The notes below the pieces were generated by a model. That model made no database searches. It was not told where the DNA came from and saw only the letters and a program-made list of their open reading frames with translations. From Agapanthus africanus (lineage: Eukaryota > Streptophyta > Magnoliopsida > Asparagales > Amaryllidaceae): a stretch of DNA of 64,000 nucleotides. The stretch covers positions 24,655,154 to 24,719,153 of the forward strand of contig JASDDO010000028.1 of assembly GCA_030015575.1 (NCBI GenBank), read 5' to 3'. This document shows positions 57,135 to 64,000 of this stretch, in pieces (position 1 is the stretch's first letter; each line of letters starts with the position of its first letter). The translations under genes and the position numbers were made by a program.

Positions 57135-57470
57135 AGTCAACTCCTGACCCCGTATGGCTAAAGTTAATCCTGACCCCGTATGGCTAAAGTCAATCCTGAC
57201 CCCATATGGCTAAAGTCAATCCTGACCCAGTATGGCTAAATTCAATCTTGACCCCATATGGCTAAAGTCAATCCTGACCCCGTATGGCTAAAGTCAATCC
57301 TGACCCCATATAGATAAAGTCAATCCTGACCCCGTATGGCTAAAGTAAATCCTGACCCCATATGGCTAAAGTCAATCCCGACCCCGTGGAATACTACCAA
57401 AGTCAATCCTGACCCCGTAGAACACGGCCAAAGTCAATCCCGATCCCGTGGAAAACGGCCAAAGTCAACC
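57135..57470 (+). repeat. 26-bp tandem repeat, about 12 copies
   Basis: The consensus is CCTGACCCCGTATGGCTAAAGTCAAT. The last three copies diverge (GTGGAATACTACC, GTAGAACACGGCC, GTGGAAAACGGCC), as is usual at array edges. Confidence 0.9.
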
Positions 57471-57724
57471 CTCGACCGCCCCGTCGAAACAATGCTTTGA
57501 CTCGGGAGTAGGTCAACTCATCAACCACTTACGAGTCCTCTCGACTTGTAAGGAAGAAAATTCTCTTGTGAGATCCTTACGACTCTCAAGAGAAAACACA
57601 TACTTAGGTGTAACAACTCCAATTTTTGTATACATAAATTTGATTTAAATTTGAAGTATACATGGAGTATTTAATGTTGCTGATAACACTTTAAGTATCT
57701 ATTTTCCTACAATAATTACAAGAA

Positions 57725-57805
57725 GGAGCTTGTAGCTCATTGGTAATACCTTGCACTGCTGAACCAAGCCACCAGAGTTCGAATCCCGTGCCCCACATTA
57801 TTTTT
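57725..57805 (+). ncRNA. tRNA-like module in TK2 LTR
   Basis: A-box-like TAGCTCATTGG (57733-57743), B-box-like AGTTCGAATCC (57776-57786; consensus GGTTCGANNCC) and T5 (57801-57805). This is the best preserved of four copies. The T-arm resembles that of a real tRNA. The acceptor and D stems do not pair. It could be a fossil tRNA-derived SINE head or a functional pol III promoter. Confidence 0.5.
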
Positions 57806-58170
57806 AGTTTATTTTTCTTTAAAAATTCTTGGAAGCCCAACAGTCCACAGGCCATAACTCCTAAAAGTTGAACTGAACCCTAAAAACTAAATATACCAGA
57901 GCCTACGTCAGGCGAACCCACGCCCGACGGCACCCCGACTCGGCCCGACTCGGGCCGGCGCCGCCGGCCGGACTTGGCCGGACGGCCGAGTCGTCTTCAC
58001 GAAAGATTCGCCTTTTCAGCTCCCTTAACTCCCTGTTTACTCCAATTTATGGGATCGGTTCTCAAATGTTAATTACACCCAATTCAATACAAATTTTAAT
58101 GATTTTTCTTAAATTTTTACAAAATTTTTTAAAAATAAAAACCCTTCACCTACCCTACCCTAGCCTACCC

Positions 58171-58178
58171 TATAAATA
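58171..58178 (+). promoter_or_regulatory. TATA box of TK2 LTR
   Basis: TATAAATA preceded by a CCCTA-rich stretch and followed by pyrimidine-rich leader sequence. Aligned boxes exist in the three other LTR copies. Confidence 0.65.
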
Positions 58179-58378
58179 GACCCCTACCCTCTACCCTCTC
58201 ATCCCAAAACCCTAGGTTTAATCTCTCAAAATTTCTATAAGAAAAGTGTGCTTTGAAAACCGAGCTCACGACGAAGCGCTGACGGATTCCGGCGACGTTC
58301 TTTGAAGCAACCGGCGACGAAACCACACCTCGGCCTTTTCCCTAGTTCCTCTTTACTCTTTAGAAGAGTTTGAAACCC

Positions 58379-58384
58379 GTAAGT
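58379..58384 (+). other. GTAAGT splice-donor-like site in TK2 LTR
   Basis: AAACCC|GTAAGTCC, 208 bp after TATA. No ATG lies between the presumed TSS and this site. Acceptor candidates with pyrimidine tracts are TTACCGAG (to 60387) and GTCGTCAG (to 60438). Which, if any, is used cannot be read from sequence. Confidence 0.4.
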
Positions 58385-60428
58385 CCCAATCTTCTCTCTT
58401 TTCTATTTCTAAAAAAAATACGACTTTATGAAACCCGACGGAAATCGGAACAAACCGATTTCCGATTCGGTTTTTCTACAAAATCCCACTTGTCACCTAA
58501 TCCATAACACCTAAACATATCCATGATGACTATTGATCACATAAAAATCAAATTAGACAAAGTTTCTCACATGAAGTGATAAATTCCTTGTAATATCGTA
58601 TTCTTTTCACAATAATACCATAAAGTTTATTTTTCTTCTTCTAATCAATTCCCTCATTCCTAAACATGTTCATCTTGATCACTAAACTTGTAAAAATCAA
58701 TTTGAATGAGTTTTCACACATGAAATGATAAATTTTACAAATACCGTATTCTTACACTTAAATACCCTCATGTTTCATTTATCATATTTAACCTCTAAAC
58801 TTCACTAAACCTTAAAATAAGTCACGAGGTAATGACCTACCTCCACACACACGCAAATACAACCTTAATTGATATTCCCAAAATTTAGAATACGAAAATA
58901 CAAGACCTTACATTAAAATACCATAATCTTCATAAAACCATTCTTAAAGATTTTAGATTTGTTTCACTTTTTAGTAAATGGTTCTTACTAGGAAAATACG
59001 ATAAGTTGTGGACATCGATCGTTTATCTAAACTGACTTTGTGGTGTCTAGGCAAGTGTGTCAAGGCTAGTGGTTTTTAATTAGGCCCACTATTGTGGTTC
59101 CTTCCCACTTACCTAGCACTTACCTGGCCGCAATTGGCGGTGAAGAGGCGATTTGAGGCTTCTAATGACTTGTCGTTTAGACCTTCGAAATAGGCTAGTT
59201 GGCTTAGGAAACCCTAGAAACTAAAATACGGAAATTACAACCTTTTACAAATAAATACCTTATATTTATAAAACCGTTTTTCTAAATGAATAGTATTTAT
59301 TAAACCTAAGCAAAGCGCCGCTACAACCCACCTTTGGGGAACCCGTTAGGGATAGTACGGTTCATCGTGCACCCGCGGGCTAGTAGTGCGAGATTCAGAC
59401 CTCCGCAAGGAGTATTCGGTCTCGAAAGGTTTAAAATACGACATTTAAGAAAAATGAGATTTTTTGAAAAATAAAATATTTATTTAAAATTATTAATATA
59501 TATATAATTATCATTTAAACACCTATTTTATCATAAGATAAAGTTTCCATTTTTTCTAAAATTTACAAGATTAAAGTTACATTAAAATACCATGAGTTTC
59601 AAATAAATCAATATTATAAATTAATATTTTTATTAGGATATATTCACTAGAATAACACAAATAAAATCCACACCCATTATAACTATAAATACGAATAATA
59701 AATACTTGAGGTGTATTTTGAAAACTATACAATAGTACTTTTTACATAAAACCCCCTCAAGTTTTATAAATTACAATAAGGCCCCTAACAAGTACAGAAC
59801 TTCAAATTACCTTTCTTTTAGTCTGACTCGGGTTAGAGTCTGACTAATTCGGACTTGAATATGATTCAAGTCAACCCATATTCTTTAATATTCCAACTCA
59901 ATATGAATACATGAATCCCTGAATCCGGTTAACAATCTATTCAATTTTGACTGAACCAAACCTTGGATATTCATCCATTATCCTGTTATTCCATTTACCT
60001 GATTATACAGTTACAACATGTTTACTGATATCATGGTTTTGGTCAGTCACCCAACTTACACAATACAATACAACAATACTGTTAAAACACTACGGGGTTT
60101 AAGTGGTAGATTGGTACGGAAGGTGTTCAAGGTGGCACGAGGTGGTCAGATTAAGACACCTAACCTGAATCCTATTGCTGTTGTACCGTGGCATAAACGG
60201 TTCCTTGAGTTCCTGATACCATAGTCTCCGGGGCAAGTGAGACTCCTCTCGTATACACTGGCATCCTTCTGTACCAAGCTACAAACAACAACGTTAACAT
60301 AACATTACAACAACAGCTTACACTTTAAAAGATGTACCTTTTTATTCTGTCTTCTCTACTTCCCTCTTACCTTTGGGACTTACCGAGCGACCCGTTCGCT
60401 GACGACATTCTATTTCTTTCTTCTTTGA

Positions 60429-60512
60429 ATGTCGTCAGGTGCGTTGGACCAAGCTGAGATCGAGCCCACCGGTGAAGACTTGGAGCAGTTCCACGAAGAC
60501 CCCGAGCTCTAG
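60429..60512 (+). CDS. Acidic micro-ORF in TK2 LTR, 27 aa, hypothetical
   Basis: ATG follows an in-frame TGA directly, and the frame ends at TAG 60510-60512. The core E-I-E-P-T-G-E-D-L-E-Q-F and the end E-D-P-E-L match copies A and B. Against copy A there are about 14 base changes in 84, most of them amino-acid changing (7 residues), but no indel and no stop. It sits about 115 bp upstream of AATAAA. In a spliced LTR transcript using the GTAAGT donor and the first acceptor candidate it would be near the 5' end. No known family. Translation is unproven. Confidence 0.38.
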   Translation: MSSGALDQAEIEPTGEDLEQFHEDPEL

Positions 60513-60625
60513 ATATTGTACCTTGTTCTTTTCAGTATTTTCATTTCCTGTTATGCCACTGTTTAGGCATCGCTTTTCATTTCAGTTGTATTTCCTTTCC
60601 ATGCATTGTACAGAAGAATGTTATT

Positions 60626-60631
60626 AATAAA
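60626..60631 (+). terminator. Polyadenylation signal of TK2 LTR
   Basis: AATAAA followed by TTG/TCT-rich sequence, in the last 140 bp of the LTR. Copies A and B have AT-rich AATAAA-like text at the matching place. Confidence 0.5.
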
Positions 60632-60689
60632 GTTGCTGTTCTTTTTATACTCTTGTCTCTTGTGTATTATTTTGCTTAGCTACGCTTAG

Positions 60690-60713
60690 CGTATGTACTT
60701 CTGAGTACATACG
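60690..60713 (+). repeat. Terminal hairpin of TK2 LTR
   Basis: CGTATGTAC-TTCTGA-GTACATACG is a perfect 9-bp stem. Relative to copy B (CGTATTTACT/AGTAAATACG), base changes occur on both arms and keep pairing. Confidence 0.7.
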
Positions 60714-60787
60714 TAGCGGACCTCGTCGCGTCCCCTTCGCCGTACACTGGGAAGCGGGGCGTGACAGGTTTTGTTGGTGGCCTATGC

Positions 60788-60797
60788 TGGTCAGAGC
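60788..60797 (+). other. Degenerate primer-binding site of TK2
   Basis: TGGTCAGAGC resembles TGGTATCAGAGC, the initiator tRNA-Met type PBS usual in chromoviruses, with two bases missing. It lies about 21 bp from the LTR end, further than normal. Confidence 0.5.
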
Positions 60798-60978
60798 TGT
60801 ATGAATCCCTGTCATGCAGTTCTGGTCTGTGTGAACAACCTAAGCAATATAACACAAGAAACAGCAACTAAAACATTCTTTACAATTCATATTCCTTGAA
60901 TTTTGCAAATTTCTATTCCTTGAATCTTATCATTTCATGTATTTGAATCTGTCCTAACCCAAATTTTTCTTCGGGGTT

Positions 60979-62118
60979 ATGGATTCCCCGAACAACACCA
61001 GCACCAACGTCAACAACACCCCTTCAGCACTACCTCTCACACCAGCTGTTCCTGCACCACCCACTGAGCAAACGATGCTATTCGAGGCAATCCGCAGTCT
61101 TCTCGAGGGACAGCAACAACTTTTGAACCGTCCTGAGACCGATGCACCGGGAGTAAAGCAATTCAGGGCTTTACATCCAAAGCAGTTCTCTGGTAAATGA
61201 AGCCCTCTTGAAGAGGAAGAATGGGCACAAAGCATCGAGGACGATCTGGCAGCAGCTCAAGTGCCAGATAACGCTTGGGTCCGTGTAGCAAAGCTACAGC
61301 TCACGGATAATGCTCGCAATTGGTGGAAGGCGGAAGAAAGCCGTCTGGTACAGCCGATTGAATGGAAGACATTTCGCGAGAAGTTCGACGCAAAATATTT
61401 CCCTGTGACTGCCAGGTTCGCAATGGAGCAGCAGTTTATTCATCTACAGCAAGGATCGATGTGGGACAAATCAGTAGATGAATACGATGCTAAATTCACC
61501 ATGTTAAGCCGGTAAGATATGTCACAATAGTTCAATTTTTAATTATCACACACTACACAGCTAACACAATCTTTAAACAGATTCGCGGCACACTTGATAC
61601 CGACGGACGATATCAGAGCCCGTCGCTTTCAACAAGGTTTGGACACAGAGATTAAGGCTGCTCTAGCCACAGGAAAGTTTTTGACTCATGAGGAAGCTCT
61701 AGAAGCTGCCCGCAGTTATGAGGCAGTGATAAAAGAGAGGGGCAGACCTCAGTCTGCAGGAGTCAAACGCCCTGCCAACCAGATGGCAGGTGGAGCCTCG
61801 TCCAGACCACCTTTCGTGCCAAGGCGACCCGGAGTGCCAACCCATCATCCTAGCCCAGCCTTTTGCACCTACTGCAAGAGACTTGGACATATGATGAAGG
61901 ACTGCCGTCGAGCCAACCGCCTTTGCTTAGTCTGCGGCTCAGCTACTCACGATATTGGGTCTTGTCCTCAAAGACAGAACCCAGTTGTTGCACCCAGGCC
62001 AGCAATTACATATCCGCATCGACCAGCTCTTCAGGCACCTGCTCCCAGACTTGCACTGCCTGCACCACCCAGGAGACCACAAGCTACACCACCTCCTCGA
62101 CAGTTCCATCAAGCTTAA
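60979..62118 (+). pseudogene. TK2 gag with one intron-like gap
   Basis: The ATG at 60979 opens a Thr/Pro/Asn-rich N-terminus. TGA at 61198 interrupts the frame. The core runs ARNWWKAEESRLVQPIEW (about 61315) to LSR at 61511, then continues after the 61512-61580 gap with FAAHLIPTDDIRARRFQQGL. Two perfect CCHC zinc knuckles follow: CTYCKRLGHMMKDC (61864-61905) and CLVCGSATHDIGSC (61924-61965). A Pro-rich tail ends at TAA 62116-62118. Two knuckles in tandem is more than the one usual for plant gypsy gags. The continuation into pol is in frame after that stop. Confidence 0.82.
61512..61580 (+). other. Intron-like interval in TK2 gag (69 nt)
   Basis: CCG|GTAAGATATG at the donor, CTAAC branch-like motif at 61561, TTTAAACAG at the acceptor. 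An in-frame TAA occurs in its first codons. The protein on both sides is continuous in gag relatives (L-S-R then F-A). It is AT-rich. Confidence 0.62.
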
Positions 62119-62809
62119 AGGAACGTTCCGAGGAATGCTCCTCAGGCCAGGAGGAATGTGCCAAAGCGCCAGGCTTTCATGATGTCTGTGGAAGAAGCTA
62201 AGGCCACTAGCCAAGTCATTACTGGTAAACTTTCCTACTCAAACTTATCTTTTAGTCTTGTTTACCTACACACTTTCCCTATACCAAAAACCTATCCCAT
62301 ATACCTTAGGTACAATCCTAGTAGCTTCACTACCTGCACTTGCACTGTTTGATACTGGAGCATCCCACTGCTTTATGTCGCAACGGTTTGTCCGAACCCA
62401 TGCAATTCCAGTCTCACCGCTTGTATCCGGCTGGAACGTCAGTTCCGGAAATGGTGTTCTAAAGGCAACTATGGGATACAGCATGTGTCCAGTCGTCGTT
62501 TGCAGTCGAGAGTTTTATGCTGACTTCAAAGTACTGAATATACCGAACTTCGATGTGGTTCTAGGAATGGACTGGCTTGGAACCTTTTATGCTACCATTG
62601 ACTGTCGTCAAAGGAGGGTAGTATTTGAGATTCTAGATCATCCGGTTTTCTATTTCAAGAGTGGAGATCATACCCTGGAGCCAAGTACCTACAAAGCGAA
62701 GCCAAGAGAAGCAGTAGTTGCAGCAGCTCAAGCAGAGGAAGAATCAAGACCGGAGGTAGTTCGAGAGTTCGATGATGTATTTCCTGACGCCTCCCGATTG
62801 AGCTCTTGA
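62119..62809 (+). pseudogene. TK2 gag-protease link and aspartic protease
   Basis: The link (RNVPRNAPQARRNVPKRQAF, then VEEAKATSQVITG) runs to 62224. An 85-nt GT-AG interval follows, then the protease: TILVASLPALALFDTGASHCFMS with active-site D-T-G at about 62350, and FDVVLGMDWLGTF near 62550. The TK1 copy has a stop in the last motif. This one does not. A roughly 16-bp deletion near 62790, compared with TK1 (near 11365), shifts the frame before RT. Confidence 0.8.
62225..62309 (+). other. Intron-like interval before TK2 protease (85 nt)
   Basis: ACTG|GTAAAC donor and ATACCTTAG|GTACAATC acceptor, with a pyrimidine-rich interior. Its length is not a multiple of three, so reading through it puts the protease out of frame. 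Removing it keeps the frame. Confidence 0.58.
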
Positions 62810-64000
62810 ATTCAGTATTGACTTAGTACCAGGAGCACAACCAGTGATCAAAGCACCTTATAGACTAAGTCCGAAAGGATTGAAGGAAGTCCGAACACAG
62901 TTGGATGAATTACTGGCAAAAGGATGGATTCGTCCCAGCACTTCAAGTTGGGGAGCACCTGTGCTATTGGTGAAGAAGAAGGAAGGTTCATACAGAATGT
63001 GCATCGACTATAGGGCCTTGAACGAAGTCACTATAAAGAACAAATATCCACTCCCGCGCATCGACGATTTATTCGATTAGCTAAGTGGATCTTGTGTCTT
63101 CTCTAAACTAGATCTTCGTTCAGGTTATCATCAGGTGAAGGTCAAGGAAGCTGATATTCACAAAACAGCTTTCAAAACTCGCTATGGACATTACGAATTT
63201 CTAGTAATGCCATTTAGAGTGACCAATGCACCAGCAATCTTCATGAACCTAATGAACTAAGTTTTCCGGGAGTATTTAGACAGGTTTGTTGTCATCTTCA
63301 TCGACGACATCCTGGTATATTCTAAGAATCGGAAAGAGCATGCGGAGCATCTACGAATTGTCCTGGAAACTCTTCGACAACATAAGCTTTATGCCAAGTA
63401 CAGCAAGTGCAAGTTTTGGCTAAATTAAGTTGGTTTTCTTGGACATATCGTATCAGGAGAAGGAATTTCTGTGGATCCAGCAAAAGTTTCGGCAGTTAGC
63501 GAATGGCCTACACCAAAGTCAGTGAAGGATATTCGAAGTTTCTTGGGTTTGGCTGGATATTACAGAAGGTTTATTGAAGGCTTTTCGAAGATAGCAACAC
63601 CCCTGACCAAGCTCACACGAAAAGATGAAGAATTTGTGTGGTCAGAAGCATGCGAACAAGCTTTCGTAGAACTCAAGTCAAGACTGACATCTGCACCTAT
63701 CCTCGTAATACCGGATCAATCTGGAGGATTCGAAGTACATTGTGATGCATCCGGTAAGGGATTAGGATGTGTTCTACATCAGCACGGTAAGGTTGTAGCT
63801 TATACTTCAAGACAACTGAAGACTCATGAGCGCAATTATCCGACGCATGATCTGGAGTTGGCAGCCGTCATCTTTGCTCTCAAGATTTGGCGCCACTACT
63901 TACTTGGTGAACGAGTGAACATCTACACAGATCATAAAAGTCTGAAGTATGTGTTTACTCAGAAGGAGTTGAATATGCGGCAGAGAAGATGGTTAGAACT
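62810..64000 (+). pseudogene. TK2 reverse transcriptase and RNase H start (runs off the window)
   Basis: RT begins near 62815. [11 protein letters not shown] is near 62995, TAG at 63078 (TK1 CAG), [13 protein letters not shown] near 63100, and [11 protein letters not shown] near 63205, where F-G-L is usual. TAA 63258-63260 is shared with TK1. The catalytic F-I-D-D is at 63297-63308. Another TAA lies near 63425. RNase H follows, with [15 protein letters not shown] (63740), [19 protein letters not shown] and [10 protein letters not shown]. The RNase H part is open to the window edge. It continues past 64000. Confidence 0.88.

Larger units (their letters stand above)
35321..57608 (+). mobile_element. 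Two head-to-tail OG (Ogre/Tat-like) units
   Basis: Unit 1: LTR1 (35321-38051), PBS, ORF1-gag, protease, RT, two RNase H domains, integrase and a short 3' UTR (to 47954). Unit 2: LTR2 (47955-50564), PBS, ORF1-gag (to 54375), then a jump to 3' UTR-like sequence and a 3-kb repeat-rich tail, cut by TK2 at 57609. The Tat-type second RNase H and an ORF1 before gag fit the Tat/Ogre lineage. The arrangement could be a recombination product sharing LTR2, or unit 2 inserted in the tail of unit 1. Confidence 0.8.
54376..57608 (+). other. OG unit 2 repeat-rich 3' tail
   Basis: After a short stretch matching the unit 1 3' UTR (54420-54575), the tail consists almost entirely of unrelated repeat families, listed separately. 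TK2 cuts it at 57609. Open frames here (such as 55500-56597) arise from the repeats and are not genes. A segment near 55620-55680 resembles the LTR U5 text GTATACAATC(C/T)A. Confidence 0.65.
57609..60766 (+). mobile_element. 5' LTR of TK2
   Basis: TGTAACAACTCC to GGGGCGTGACA, 3158 bp. It carries the tRNA-like module, CCCTA-rich upstream region, TATA, donor-like site, two conserved islands (59034-59170 and 59310-59430), the acidic micro-ORF, AATAAA and the terminal hairpin. If transcription starts after 58171 and polyadenylation follows 60626, the R region is about 2.4 kb, unusually long. Confidence 0.9.
57609..64000 (+). mobile_element. TK2: Tekay/Del-like chromovirus, plus strand, continues past the window
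   Basis: It comprises a 5' LTR (57609-60766), a degenerate PBS, gag with two CCHC knuckles, protease, RT and RNase H. Pol matches TK1 closely. It interrupts a hairpin unit of the OG tail after CTTAGG at 57608, so it inserted there. Some stops are private (TAG at 63078 where TK1 has CAG), and one is shared with TK1 (TAA at 63258). Confidence 0.9.

Noticed and set aside
57725..57796. Functional tRNA gene
   Set aside because: Box-like motifs and a T-arm are present, but acceptor and D stems do not pair. Kept only as a tRNA-like module.

Overview
The window looks like plant (angiosperm-type) repeat-dense heterochromatin. I find no host gene. Almost every base belongs to LTR retrotransposons of the Ty3/gypsy superfamily, nested inside each other and mostly broken by stop codons, frameshifts and later insertions. 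The lineage names used below (Athila, Tekay/Del chromovirus, Tat/Ogre) rest on domain order, primer-binding sites and protein motifs that I recognise. They are not database results.

Layout, left to right. (1) 1-2757: a hairpin-rich LTR of family OG (Ogre/Tat-like), minus strand, cut by the window edge. It is inserted in an Athila-like element on the minus strand (2758 to about 10781) that also carries a solo Tekay-type LTR (3756-6891). (2) About 10782-23453: a Tekay/Del-like chromovirus (TK1) on the plus strand. A solo OG LTR (12362-16378) splits it, that LTR is itself split by a solo Athila-type LTR (12735-14439), and the 3' LTR of TK1 is split by a further 2.17-kb LTR-like insert (20138-22305). 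(3) 23454-28167: unassigned sequence carrying a second solo Tekay LTR (24198-27071). (4) 28168-35320: a Tat/Retand-like element (TA) with 5' LTR, gag, pol with two RNase H domains, and an antisense ORF. It is cut at its 3' end. (5) 35321-57608: two head-to-tail OG units. Unit 1 has LTR, ORF1-gag and pol. Unit 2 has LTR and ORF1-gag, has lost pol, and ends in a 3-kb tail built from several tandem-repeat families. (6) 57609-64000: a second Tekay-type element (TK2) with a 3.16-kb 5' LTR, gag, protease, RT and the start of RNase H, running off the right edge.

The most interesting material is in the noncoding parts. Four Tekay-type LTR copies (3756-6891, 24198-27071, 18356-23453, 57609-60766) can be compared with each other. 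Each carries a tRNA-like A-box/B-box/T-run module about 110 bp from its 5' end, a TATA box, a GTAAGT splice-donor-like site about 200 bp downstream, and an acidic micro-ORF just before the polyadenylation region. The OG LTRs are chains of tiny palindromes plus paired G-boxes. The unit 2 tail contains an array of short hairpins with compensatory changes. The Tekay-type gag-pol frames contain three GT-AG intervals that behave like short spliceosomal introns. All functional readings of these are inference from one window without computation.
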